Below the pieces are notes generated by a model, which saw nothing but the letters and a program-made list of their open reading frames with translations, was not told the DNA's origin and did no database searches. A program made the translations under genes and the position numbers. From contig NZ_SIJK02000004.1 in the NCBI RefSeq assembly GCF_004762035.2, forward strand, positions 111,170-146,671: DNA of 35,502 nt. Reading direction: 5' to 3'. Shown here piece by piece: positions 6,997 through 14,465 of this stretch; the stretch's first letter is position 1, and every line of letters starts with the position of its first letter. Source of the DNA: Candidatus Chloroploca mongolica. GTDB lineage: Bacteria > Chloroflexota > Chloroflexia > Chloroflexales > Chloroflexaceae.

Positions 6997-8937
6997 TCAA
7001 CTTTCCGTGCTGGCATCGAGCACAGCCTGGGCGATCTGTTCACCACGACCTTGCGGCAGATAGACATAACGTCCACCTAGCCAGGCCGCCAGTTGTTGCG
7101 CTTCGCCTCGACTGACAAAGCTTCGTTGGGTATCAATCACAACGGCACCAATCCCGGCTGCGTGCAAACGCGCACTCAGGGTCTGGACTTCCCGGCGAGC
7201 AACTTCCAGACGGGTCTGCTTATCGTGGCTCGGGTCAGGGCGTAATGGCACATTGGGCCGCCCATCGGTAATAATCACCATAGTGGTGCGATGAATGCCC
7301 CGTGCCCGGGCCTGCTCGGCGACCTGATAGGCCGCGAGCAACGCCGCCGCCAGGGGTGTTCCGCCGCCTGTGGGCAGCACATCAAGGGCGCGTTTCGCCA
7401 GTTCGACACTCTGCGATGGTGGCAAGAGCACTTCAGCCTCTTCGCCACGAAACGCCAGCAGTGCGACCTGGTCACGATGCACATACGCCTGTTGCAACAG
7501 CGCATTGACGGCCCCCTTCGCCTGGCGCATTCGGTGCAGTGCCATCGATCCACTGGCATCCACCAGAAAGCAGAAGAGCGTCCCCGCTTTGCTGCGATAT
7601 TTCTTGATATGGAGATCGTCGGCTTTGAGCCGAATATGGCGTTTGTGTACCTCGGCGCGTGGTCGTTGAATCGCTTCTTCGTGACGCACTCGTTGCCACG
7701 GTGCCGCAGCGCGCAGCGTCGCCACAACATCCAGCCGCCCCTGTGAGGGAAGACCGGGGATAGAGCGAATATGCCGCCCACGCAAGCCAGAGGTTGTCCC
7801 GCGTGACCCACTACGCCCGTTGCGGCGCACCGTAAAGGGTGTCTCCAACACATCAGGGGGGATTTCGCTATCAAGGGCCGCCAGGATCAGATCTTCCACC
7901 GTCAATTCTTCAGGCGGGGGCGGGGGCTTCTCTTCTTCGTCTTCGTTATTCTCTTCGCTCTGCGAGGGCGGTGGCGGCTCCTCGGGCGGTGGGGGTTCTT
8001 CGGGTGGCGGCGGTGGTGCCTCCATCTGTGGGGTACGGGTTGCGCGTGGCAACAGCACAAAACGCACGGCGCGCTCTAGATCCTCATCAGCGACCTTTTC
8101 GCGTCCAGCGAGTGCTGCCGAGGCCAGCGCCACACGGGTCGCAAAAATATCAGCCCGATGGCCTTCGACGCCGAGCGCCAGAGCGGCCTGAATCAGTTGC
8201 GTAACTTGAGCATCCTCGATCGTGACTTCTTTCAGCGCTTCGCGTGCTGCCAGCACCATGGCCTGCAAGAGCGCATCTTCATCTTCGAAATCATCGCTCA
8301 GGCCTTCGGGGCGCAACGAAGCCTTTTTTGACCGTTTCAGGCTCACCAGACGTTCACGGTCAAGTGTGAGATTACGGCGCACGACCTCGGCGCGGGCGGG
8401 TGCCGGGGCCTGGGAGATCGGGGCGGCAATCAAGCCAACGCGATCCATCAGGTGACGCCGGGGCGGGCCTTCATCGGGATCATAGGTCGCAAGCAACGCA
8501 AATCGTGAAGGTTCAACCACACTCAACCCTTCGCGTTCCACGCGCACCACCCCGCTATCGAGTGCAGCGAGCAGATGGTTAATCGTGCTATCGTCAAGCA
8601 GATTCACCCCATCGGCATAGAGTAGACCACCGTGAGCACGGGCAAGCACCCCACTACGATGCACCCGTTCACCCCGGGCAAGCGTTGCCTCGAGATCGAG
8701 TCCACCCAGCAAGCGATCTTCCGTCACCCCGACGGGCAGTTCTACAAAAATCTGCTCATCAATCAGTTGCGCAAACGCACGTACCAGCGTGCTTTTGCCC
8801 GTGCCAACCCCGGCGGCAATCACCGCCCCACCAAGACCAGGATCGACTGCGAGGAGGAGCAGCGCTTGGCGCGCAGCATCAAGCCCGACGAGAGCCGAGA
8901 AGGGCATCCCACGTTGGGCAACCGTAACCAGAGGCAT
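6997..8937 (-). CDS. bchD: Magnesium chelatase subunit D
   Basis: A 646-residue partner of BchI in the Mg-protoporphyrin IX chelatase, which inserts Mg2+ with BchH. The N-terminal AAA+ domain has Walker A AGVGTGKST (residues 42-50) and a changed Walker B LLYADGVNLLDD (about 105-116), with Gly where BchI has the catalytic Glu, consistent with an ATPase-inactive D subunit. A Pro/Glu linker occupies about 305-342. A VWA domain follows, with the MIDAS motif DASGSM starting at residue 460 and TDGRPN near 557. I prefer ATG 8937; a GTG at 8955 directly after an in-frame stop is the only upstream choice. The gene follows bchI by about 110 bases, with a hairpin between them. Confidence 0.93.
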   Translation of the reverse strand: MPLVTVAQRGMPFSALVGLDAARQALLLLAVDPGLGGAVIAAGVGTGKSTLVRAFAQLIDEQIFVELPVGVTEDRLLGGLDLEATLARGERVHRSGVLARAHGGLLYADGVNLLDDSTINHLLAALDSGVVRVEREGLSVVEPSRFALLATYDPDEGPPRRHLMDRVGLIAAPISQAPAPARAEVVRRNLTLDRERLVSLKRSKKASLRPEGLSDDFEDEDALLQAMVLAAREALKEVTIEDAQVTQLIQAALALGVEGHRADIFATRVALASAALAGREKVADEDLERAVRFVLLPRATRTPQMEAPPPPPEEPPPPEEPPPPSQSEENNEDEEEKPPPPPEELTVEDLILAALDSEIPPDVLETPFTVRRNGRSGSRGTTSGLRGRHIRSIPGLPSQGRLDVVATLRAAAPWQRVRHEEAIQRPRAEVHKRHIRLKADDLHIKKYRSKAGTLFCFLVDASGSMALHRMRQAKGAVNALLQQAYVHRDQVALLAFRGEEAEVLLPPSQSVELAKRALDVLPTGGGTPLAAALLAAYQVAEQARARGIHRTTMVIITDGRPNVPLRPDPSHDKQTRLEVARREVQTLSARLHAAGIGAVVIDTQRSFVSRGEAQQLAAWLGGRYVYLPQGRGEQIAQAVLDASTES

Positions 8938-8996
8938 AGCGTTTACCTTACGCACCTAGAGCAGGAACAGACGAGCGTTCAGGCCCATACCCAACG

Positions 8997-9020
8997 GGCA
9001 GCGCCTGTGCCGGCGCTGCC
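8997..9020. other. Intercistronic hairpin between bchI and bchD
   Basis: GGCAGCGCC (8997-9005) and GGCGCTGCC (9012-9020) form a perfect 9-bp stem with a 6-base loop. There is no T-run, so it is more likely an mRNA processing or stability element than a terminator. Confidence 0.5.
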
Positions 9021-9046
9021 GCTGGTCTGTCTGCTGCAAGCGTCAA

Positions 9047-10156
9047 CTACGTCAGCACCTCTTCGACCGCACGTTCAATGCGAACCGAGTCGTCCTGGGT
9101 TTCGAGGGGGTCTTTGCGGAGGCGATGGCGCAGCGCAAGATTCGCAATGCGTCGGACATCCTCCATGCGCACTTCGTTATGACCCTCAAATGCCGCCAGT
9201 GAACTGGCTGCCCGGCTCAACGTCAACTCACCGCGATGCCCATCAATTTCGAGCTTGACACAGAGTTCAGCGATCTTGTAGAGCGTCGGGTCAGGCAACG
9301 TGACCTCAGGCAACCGTTTCTGGGCACTTTTGATCTTGCGTTGCAACTTGGCCGTCTCTTTTGCCCACTCGTCGACAAACGTAAACGGATCGGTATCATA
9401 GGCGCGACGGCGCTTCACAATTTCGACGCGCTCGTCGACACTCGTGATCGTCGTGATCCGGGCGTGCAAGCCAAAGCGGTCGAGCAACTGCGGTCGCAGA
9501 TCGCCTTCTTCCGGATTGCCACTACCCACCAGAACAAAACGTGCCGGGTGACGGATACTGATGCCTTCACGCTCAACCACATTGGTGCCACTGGCGGCCA
9601 CATCGAGCAACACATCGACGAGGTGATCCTCAAGCAGGTTCACTTCGTCAATGTAGAGGAAGCCACGATTGGCGCGGGCCAGCAACCCTGGGGCAAACGC
9701 CTGCACACCCTGCGTCAGGGCGCGTTCAATATCAAGCGTACCACAGACGCGGTCTTCAGTCGCGCCCAATGGGAGATCGACCACTGGTACTGCAATGGTC
9801 ACTGCTGATGGATGGCGCGCGGCTTTCCTTCCCCCAGGCTCATTATGCGTCGTACAGCGCTCACATAGCCCAGCCGTACGATCAGGCGAACATGAATACG
9901 GACAACCAGGCACAGCCTTGATTGGTGGCAACATCGCCGCCAGCGCACGGACAGCAGTTGATTTGGCGGTACCGCGATGGCCCATCACCATCACCCCGCC
10001 AATCGTTGGATTCACAACACAAAGCAGCAGAGCAAGTTTGAGCTCGGCCTGACCAACAATTGCAGCGAACGGGTACGGAGGAACAGGTGCAGAAGATGGG
10101 GGGACAGCACCATTAGACAGCGTCTGAGGAAGCTCAGGCTCAGTAGCCGTGGGCAC
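9047..10156 (-). CDS. bchI: Magnesium chelatase ATPase subunit I
   Basis: A 369-residue AAA+ ATPase that forms the I ring of the magnesium chelatase and drives Mg insertion into protoporphyrin IX. Walker A is at residues 59-67 (GHRGTAKST), Walker B at 166-171 (FLYIDE), followed by VNLLEDH and the sensor sequence GSGNPEEGDLRPQLLDRFGLH. Four Cys (about 85, 89, 98, 101; GCPYSC and CERC) lie between the Walker motifs, an arrangement I recall from other BchI proteins, which may give redox control. The start is uncertain: GTG 10156 has GAGG eight bases upstream; a GTG at 10210 would add 18 unlikely residues. It sits in the leftward pigment cluster after the 66-residue membrane protein. Confidence 0.95.
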   Translation of the reverse strand: MPTATEPELPQTLSNGAVPPSSAPVPPYPFAAIVGQAELKLALLLCVVNPTIGGVMVMGHRGTAKSTAVRALAAMLPPIKAVPGCPYSCSPDRTAGLCERCTTHNEPGGRKAARHPSAVTIAVPVVDLPLGATEDRVCGTLDIERALTQGVQAFAPGLLARANRGFLYIDEVNLLEDHLVDVLLDVAASGTNVVEREGISIRHPARFVLVGSGNPEEGDLRPQLLDRFGLHARITTITSVDERVEIVKRRRAYDTDPFTFVDEWAKETAKLQRKIKSAQKRLPEVTLPDPTLYKIAELCVKLEIDGHRGELTLSRAASSLAAFEGHNEVRMEDVRRIANLALRHRLRKDPLETQDDSVRIERAVEEVLT

Positions 10157-10239
10157 AGTTTTCACCTCATTGAAATGCGAAGTGCAACATGCAGCGAGCA
10201 CACCTTGCACTTCGCATCACACACGTTACCAAAATGACA

Positions 10240-10440
10240 TCACCGTTCGGAGCGTTTCACCACCGAACCGGCCGTAGGAACACGCTGACCATTGCGCGCA
10301 CGCCGCGCAAACGCCGTGATATTGGTCCAGAAAAAGGTCAAACCGAGTGCAAGCACCGTAATAATCAAACTTGCCCAGCACATGAGCGCCGGGGTGATCG
10401 GGCCAATCATCTGCGTGGCCTCACCAAGACCTGCTGGCAT
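10240..10440 (-). CDS. Small single-TM protein in the pigment cluster
   Basis: A 66-residue protein with one predicted membrane helix (about residues 15-40, ALMCWASLIITVLALGLTFF) followed by a basic C-terminus (ARRARNGQR and VVKRSER), predicting a cytoplasmic C-terminal end. The start at 10440 has a clear GGAG eight bases upstream and an extended -10 promoter further up. bchI follows about 84 bases downstream on the same strand. I do not recognise a family. Size, topology and place suggest an accessory protein of pigment synthesis or of the photosynthetic core complex, several of which contain short one-helix subunits, but that is inference. Confidence 0.72.
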   Translation of the reverse strand: MPAGLGEATQMIGPITPALMCWASLIITVLALGLTFFWTNITAFARRARNGQRVPTAGSVVKRSER

Positions 10441-10526
10441 ACCCCTACTCCTATCATTTGTCGCGTACGGTTTGACGCGAAGAATGGCACCATGGAACTG
10501 TAGCTAATGAGCTTCCTTCTTGTCCT

Positions 10527-10535
10527 ATTGTACCA
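10527..10535 (-). promoter_or_regulatory. Extended -10 promoter for the small TM protein-bchI-bchD unit
   Basis: On the minus strand the sequence reads TGGTACAAT (TG-N-TACAAT), about 85 bases before the start at 10440. No good -35 is seen, as expected for extended -10 promoters. The same nine bases occur at 30035-30043 ahead of another gene. It would allow bchI/bchD expression apart from the upstream bchFCX genes. Confidence 0.45.
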
Positions 10536-10594
10536 TATTGCTGCAAGTATGCTTCATCACCAGGGTGCCATATAACCCGTTATGATGAGCTATC

Positions 10595-10762
10595 TTACCG
10601 ACGCCACAGAGGATTCGCCTGTTCTGGCGATGTCACATGGTGGGCTTCAAAACTCTGGCACCAGCTCCAAAAGAACCCACATGCCCACCAGCGCAGGCGC
10701 AAATGCCAGGGTGCCAGCACATACTCGGTCAAGGCTACTTTCGAAGGGGTTTCTAGCTTCAT
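10595..10762 (-). CDS. Candidate 55-residue Trp-rich small protein after bchX
   Basis: This small ORF starts at ATG 10762, only 15 bases after the bchX stop, with AAGGA seven bases before the start, and ends in TAA at 10595-10597. It encodes MKLETPSKVALTEYVLAP and then an aromatic-rich part with RWWACGFFWSWC, and ends PLWRR. Six of 55 residues are Trp. The strong ribosome site and its close spacing to bchX support a real gene, but no family is recognised and the length is short enough for a chance ORF. If real it could be a peripheral or short amphipathic membrane peptide made together with BchX. Confidence 0.45.
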   Translation of the reverse strand: MKLETPSKVALTEYVLAPWHLRLRWWACGFFWSWCQSFEAHHVTSPEQANPLWRR

Positions 10763-10777
10763 CGTGCCATCCTTCGC

Positions 10778-12004
10778 TTAACGATACAACGGGCTTGCCG
10801 GTCTTCTCAGGTCAACATAACGGTAGGGTTCCCCTGAGCGTTGCAAAGCGATCAGGATCGCCAGTTTGCTCTCAAGTTCATCCTCGTTGCCAAAGCAAAT
10901 GGTTGTATTGCCATCAATTGTGAGGGTCATGCCCTTTTTCGGATCGTGGTTGGCTTCGGTCACATACATGCCAAGGTCGGTGAGCAATCTGCCGACGACC
11001 CGGCGTGTCGCTGGATCAAGTTCAGGTTGATCGCCAACCGCCTGTTGCATCAAGCCCAGTTCGAAGGTCGGAACAGTCCTGGCCTGACGACCTCCCATCA
11101 GTTCTTCGACCCCTGCCCCTTCGGGCACCAGATCAGGCTCGATGGCCCCGAAGACCTTCAAAAACTCGGCATACTCAAGGGGATGCACATCTTCCATGGC
11201 GACTTCGGGGATACTCCGGGTCATAATCTGGCGTGCCAGGCGGTCAAAGATAACCTCAAAACGTGGTTCGGTGAGCGCCAGTTGGCATGCGTCGGCGAGT
11301 TCGCGAACGCCACGGTCAAGCGGAATACTTGCCAGTACCGGCAGATTGATCCGCTCGGCAAAGCGCTCGGCGACACCACTCCCATCATCCCGATTGACAA
11401 TCAACCCGATCAGGCGTGTGCGCCCACCCATCTGGGCAAAATAGCGGGCCGCACTCGCAATATTATTGGCCGCATAGAGGCTCTGGCGGTCATTGCCACA
11501 GAGGATGATGACCTCTTCGGCCAGTGAACGTGAGAGCGGCGTGGCAAAGCCGCCACAGACTACATCACCCAGGAAATCCATCACAATATAATCAAGTGCC
11601 CACTGGCTCATCCCGAACTTTTCGAGCAGATCAAAGCCGAAGGTAATGCCACGTCCTCCACAACCGCGCCCGACCTCGGGGCCACCAATCTCGCAGCCAT
11701 AGACGGTTGCCTGTTCCATTACCCGTGTCTTGAAGATGACATCCTCGGCGCGCAGCTGGTCTTCACGGCCAGCCTCTTTCAACTCACGCCAGACATCACC
11801 GAGTGTCGGCAGGCTGACCCCTCCAAAGAGGGCATTGCAGCTGTCGTGTTTGGGATCGCAGCCGAGTTGCATGACTCGATTGCCCAGCAGGGCCAGTTTG
11901 CTCACCAGATTTGTCGTAAAAAAGGACTTGCCCATGCCACCTTTGCCATAGACGGCCAGCATCCGGGCATGGTTCGTTCCATTTTGTCGCATCTTCGCAG
12001 GCAT
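10778..12004 (-). CDS. bchX: Chlorophyllide reductase iron protein subunit X, with C-terminal extension
   Basis: A 408-residue NifH-like ATPase that donates electrons to BchYZ, which reduces ring B of chlorophyllide a. The P-loop YGKGGMGKS is at residues 19-27. The two Cys that in the family bind a 4Fe-4S cluster across the dimer are C115 (GRGCGG) and C150 (DVVCGG). The sequence LGCDPKHDSCN is the form expected for this group. ATG 12004 has GAGAGG just upstream; the longer open frame overlaps bchC. The last 81 residues (328-408) follow the normal end of the iron protein and resemble the C-terminal beta region of FtsQ/DivIB: a strand-turn MTLTIDGNTTICFG, a helix ESKLAILIALQ, then YVDLRRPASPLYR. 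BchY and BchZ are not in this window. Confidence 0.93.
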   Translation of the reverse strand: MPAKMRQNGTNHARMLAVYGKGGMGKSFFTTNLVSKLALLGNRVMQLGCDPKHDSCNALFGGVSLPTLGDVWRELKEAGREDQLRAEDVIFKTRVMEQATVYGCEIGGPEVGRGCGGRGITFGFDLLEKFGMSQWALDYIVMDFLGDVVCGGFATPLSRSLAEEVIILCGNDRQSLYAANNIASAARYFAQMGGRTRLIGLIVNRDDGSGVAERFAERINLPVLASIPLDRGVRELADACQLALTEPRFEVIFDRLARQIMTRSIPEVAMEDVHPLEYAEFLKVFGAIEPDLVPEGAGVEELMGGRQARTVPTFELGLMQQAVGDQPELDPATRRVVGRLLTDLGMYVTEANHDPKKGMTLTIDGNTTICFGNEDELESKLAILIALQRSGEPYRYVDLRRPASPLYR

Positions 12005-12035
12005 GAACGCCTCTCTTTGCACGTCTGACCTTGAG

Positions 12036-13037
12036 TCAGACCTCGCTCGTTGCTTCGTCCTGCGGCCATTCCACGACGACTTTGAGACAACTCGGATCCT
12101 CAAGGGCGAGCCGATAGGCCGCCTGAATACGATCAAGGGGCACCCGGTGGGTTAGCAGGCCATTGACATTCAGATCGCCCGAGGCGAGCATATCGCGCAC
12201 GCGGGGCAGGTCGCCATCGGCCCCGAATTTCCATTCGCGGGCCACCAGGATCTGCGCTTCACGCATAAAGACCGGGGCATACGGAATATTGATATGGTCA
12301 TAATAGCCGAGCAGCAAAACGCGCCCATGATTGGCAAGCAGCGGCAGCGCTCCGACAAGCGCAGGCATCGAGCCAGTTGCCTCAATGATGACATTGATAT
12401 TGGCTTCGCCGAGTGCTTCGTCTAGTGACTCGCGGGTAATATCAATGACCTGATCCGCCTCGGCCACGGCCAGTCGTACGCCCACCCGGTCGGCGACCGC
12501 CACATGCTGTGCCCCCTGAATACGAGCGAGGCGGGCGGCCAGTTGCCCAACGATCCCCTGACCAAGCACTAGTACGCGGTCAGTCTTACGGATCTGGGCG
12601 ATATTGAGCCCATGCAGTGCGGTTGCGGCAAGGGCGAGCACCACCCCGGTTGCCGGGTCAATCGAACCGAGCGGTACGACGCGGTCAGCCTCGGCACTGA
12701 TATACTCGCTCTGCCCACCCCAGGCCGGGTTGACGCCACGGAAACAGCGTGCGCCACCAACATACACCCATTGCCCCAGCAATTCCTGAGGGGCTTTGGC
12801 CCCCACCTTCACGACCTGGCCTACCGTTTCATAGCCGGGTACTACCGGAAAGAGCAGTGCGGGATGAGGCATACGGCCATCAAGCAGCATCCGTTCTGTT
12901 CCAGCGCTAATCGAGGTAAAGGCAGTGCGGAGTAGCACATCACCCGCTTGTGGTTCAAGTACTTGAACCGTGCGCAATTCAACGGTATTGCGGCGAGGGA
13001 TAACTACGGCGCGAGATTTGATCGGCATGTGGGCCAT
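12036..13037 (-). CDS. bchC: Bacteriochlorophyllide a dehydrogenase
   Basis: A 333-residue member of the zinc-type alcohol dehydrogenase superfamily that oxidises the C3-hydroxyethyl group to the acetyl group in bacteriochlorophyll a synthesis. The GroES-like N-terminal half contains ISAGTERMLLDGRMPHP and VPGYETVGQVVKVG. The nucleotide-binding half contains VLVLGQGIVGQLAARLARIQGA, with the G-x-G-x-x-G Rossmann motif, then VIEATGSMPAL. The SAGTERMLLDG wording is characteristic of BchC. ATG 13037 and ATG 13028 are both possible and neither has a strong Shine-Dalgarno. The gene lies 31 bases upstream of bchX and is preceded by a terminator-like hairpin. Confidence 0.92.
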   Translation of the reverse strand: MAHMPIKSRAVVIPRRNTVELRTVQVLEPQAGDVLLRTAFTSISAGTERMLLDGRMPHPALLFPVVPGYETVGQVVKVGAKAPQELLGQWVYVGGARCFRGVNPAWGGQSEYISAEADRVVPLGSIDPATGVVLALAATALHGLNIAQIRKTDRVLVLGQGIVGQLAARLARIQGAQHVAVADRVGVRLAVAEADQVIDITRESLDEALGEANINVIIEATGSMPALVGALPLLANHGRVLLLGYYDHINIPYAPVFMREAQILVAREWKFGADGDLPRVRDMLASGDLNVNGLLTHRVPLDRIQAAYRLALEDPSCLKVVVEWPQDEATSEV

Positions 13038-13056
13038 CGCTTTCTAGCGAATGTCG

Positions 13057-13084
13057 AAAAAAGGTATCTGCAACTGGTGCAGAT
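13057..13084 (-). terminator. Terminator-like hairpin between bchF and bchC (possible attenuator)
   Basis: On the minus strand, ATCTGCA and TGCAGAT form a 7-bp stem with a 5-base loop (13066-13084), followed after a few bases by T6 (13062-13057). It lies inside the leftward pigment operon, 20 bases before the bchC start. A competing pair, CCAGGCA/TGCCTGG and GCCTC/GAGGC, surrounds the bchF stop. The arrangement could lower or regulate read-through into bchC-bchX. Confidence 0.5.
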
Positions 13085-13103
13085 CATCAAGCCTCCAGGC
13101 ACA

Positions 13104-13571
13104 CTACATTTGTGAGGCTGCCTGGCGGAGCGAACGGCGCTGGCGAGCTGAATTTATCCCTCGTACGACAAATTGAACCGCGTTAAAGAGGTAGGTGACA
13201 TAGGCAAAGACCATCACCCACATCACGGTGCGCGAGTCGGCACCCATCCATTGCGCTACAAAGTAGAGGTTATGCGTGATAATCGCAATCAGATTGCCGA
13301 CATCTTCCCAGAAAAACTCTTTTGCCATGAAATAGTGATCAAACATATCATATTCCCAGAGCATTCCGGTAATCGTGAGCGCCCAGATCAGGGCAATTTT
13401 GATCCAGATACTGATCGTTGCAATCAAGTACCCTTCGCCAGTGGCAAGATACCGTAGTACCAGGGCAAAACTGATCAAAAAGACCACAAACTGGATCGGG
13501 GCCAGAATAATTTGTACTTTTGTCCAGCGTGAGCGTTCACGACGGCGTAGTTGGTCTTCAGTATACATCAT
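13104..13571 (-). CDS. bchF: 3-vinyl bacteriochlorophyllide hydratase
   Basis: A 155-residue membrane protein that hydrates the C3 vinyl group of (bacterio)chlorophyllide to hydroxyethyl, the step before BchC. Four hydrophobic segments are seen, with the charged loop MLWEYDMFDHYFMAKEFFWEDVGNL between the second and third, which is characteristic of BchF/BchV hydratases. ATG 13571 has GGTGATT upstream; a GTG at 13580 and an ATG at 13568 are alternatives. It is 13 bases downstream of the methyltransferase stop, so the two are probably co-translated. BchF rather than BchV is chosen because the neighbours belong to bacteriochlorophyll a synthesis; BchV remains possible. Confidence 0.9.
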   Translation of the reverse strand: MMYTEDQLRRRERSRWTKVQIILAPIQFVVFLISFALVLRYLATGEGYLIATISIWIKIALIWALTITGMLWEYDMFDHYFMAKEFFWEDVGNLIAIITHNLYFVAQWMGADSRTVMWVMVFAYVTYLFNAVQFVVRGINSARQRRSLRQAASQM

Positions 13572-13584
13572 AACAATCACCAGG

Positions 13585-14397
13585 TTAGCTATGCATCACT
13601 TCCGGTTCAGCGGTGCCAATGCGCGTAACACTCAACATAAACCGGTGTTCTACCATTTCGGGTTTGGTCAGATCTGACCACGTTGCTTCAGCCCAGGCAT
13701 GCACGCGCTCCATAACGGTAGCCAGCATCGCATCGCTGAGCACCCATGTCTCGGCATCAAAGCGTGCCGCCATGCCAGCCAGGACGTCGGCTGGGCTGAC
13801 CGAGGTTACCCACGTAGCTGCGATGAAAGGTTCGCTCGTCGTACCACCAGAGCGAGCCAGGGCTTGCGCAAGCGCTGCTCCCGCCCCCGGTGGGCGGCTT
13901 CCAGGCATGAATTCGATGGCGGCCAGGCGCAGTTGCGTCCGCAGACGTCCGACACACGAATCAGGGTCTCGCCAATCACTGCCTTGCACAAAGATTCCAC
14001 CCGGTTTGAGGACACGCACGATCTCGCTCAGGGCTGAGCGCCAATCGGGCAAGAGGTGCAACACATGTACTGCAAGCACGGCCTCAAAGCTCTGATCCGG
14101 AAAGGGTAATTGCTGGGCGTCACCACAAATTAGCGCAAGCTCTACCTCGGTAGCTTTGGCTCGTTGCGCTGCCAGAGCCAACATCTCGGCTGAAATATCC
14201 ACTCCGGCCACCAACCCACCGGCCTGAGCCGTCGGCACCGCAATGCGCCCCGTGCCTACTCCCAGTTCGAGCAGCGAAGCACACGAACCGATCAGACCCA
14301 CAATCGCCTGACCGATCTGCGCTGCTGCCTCGGGTGGATGGGCTCGTTGCGCATCATAGACCGAAGCTATATTCTCAAAACTAAACGCAAGCGCCAT
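13585..14397 (-). CDS. Class I SAM-dependent methyltransferase in the pigment cluster
   Basis: A 270-residue methyltransferase of the Methyltransf_11/UbiE-like group: motif I LLELGVGTGRIAVP, motif II AGVDISAEML, and LAVHVLHLLPDWRSALSEIVRVLKPGG as motifs III-IV. It lies between the BCD-family carrier and bchF, and its stop is 13 bases from the bchF start. It does not look like BchM by eye. Possible substrates are a pigment, a quinone or a carotenoid-linked compound, and the sequence does not decide. ATG 14397 has GGAG about ten bases upstream. Confidence 0.82.
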   Translation of the reverse strand: MALAFSFENIASVYDAQRAHPPEAAAQIGQAIVGLIGSCASLLELGVGTGRIAVPTAQAGGLVAGVDISAEMLALAAQRAKATEVELALICGDAQQLPFPDQSFEAVLAVHVLHLLPDWRSALSEIVRVLKPGGIFVQGSDWRDPDSCVGRLRTQLRLAAIEFMPGSRPPGAGAALAQALARSGGTTSEPFIAATWVTSVSPADVLAGMAARFDAETWVLSDAMLATVMERVHAWAEATWSDLTKPEMVEHRFMLSVTRIGTAEPEVMHS

Positions 14398-14465
14398 AAC
14401 AATCTTCTCCGCAGCGAGCGTCTATCTGCATCTGCTCGCTGCGGCATTTCCTCTAGTTCAACGGA

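Noticed and set aside
7820-8204. Gly/Ser-rich plus-strand ORFs opposite bchD
   Set aside because: They are the complement of the Pro/Glu linker codons of BchD and carry no independent signal.
10582-10923. Plus-strand 113-residue ORF between bchX and the small TM gene
   Set aside because: Overlaps the bchX 3' end in antisense, has no ribosome site, and the minus strand has a better supported small ORF.
13800-14100. Methyltransferase as BchM (Mg-protoporphyrin IX methyltransferase)
   Set aside because: Apart from general SAM-binding motifs, the sequence lacks wording I associate with BchM, and it is of the generic UbiE/Methyltransf_11 kind.
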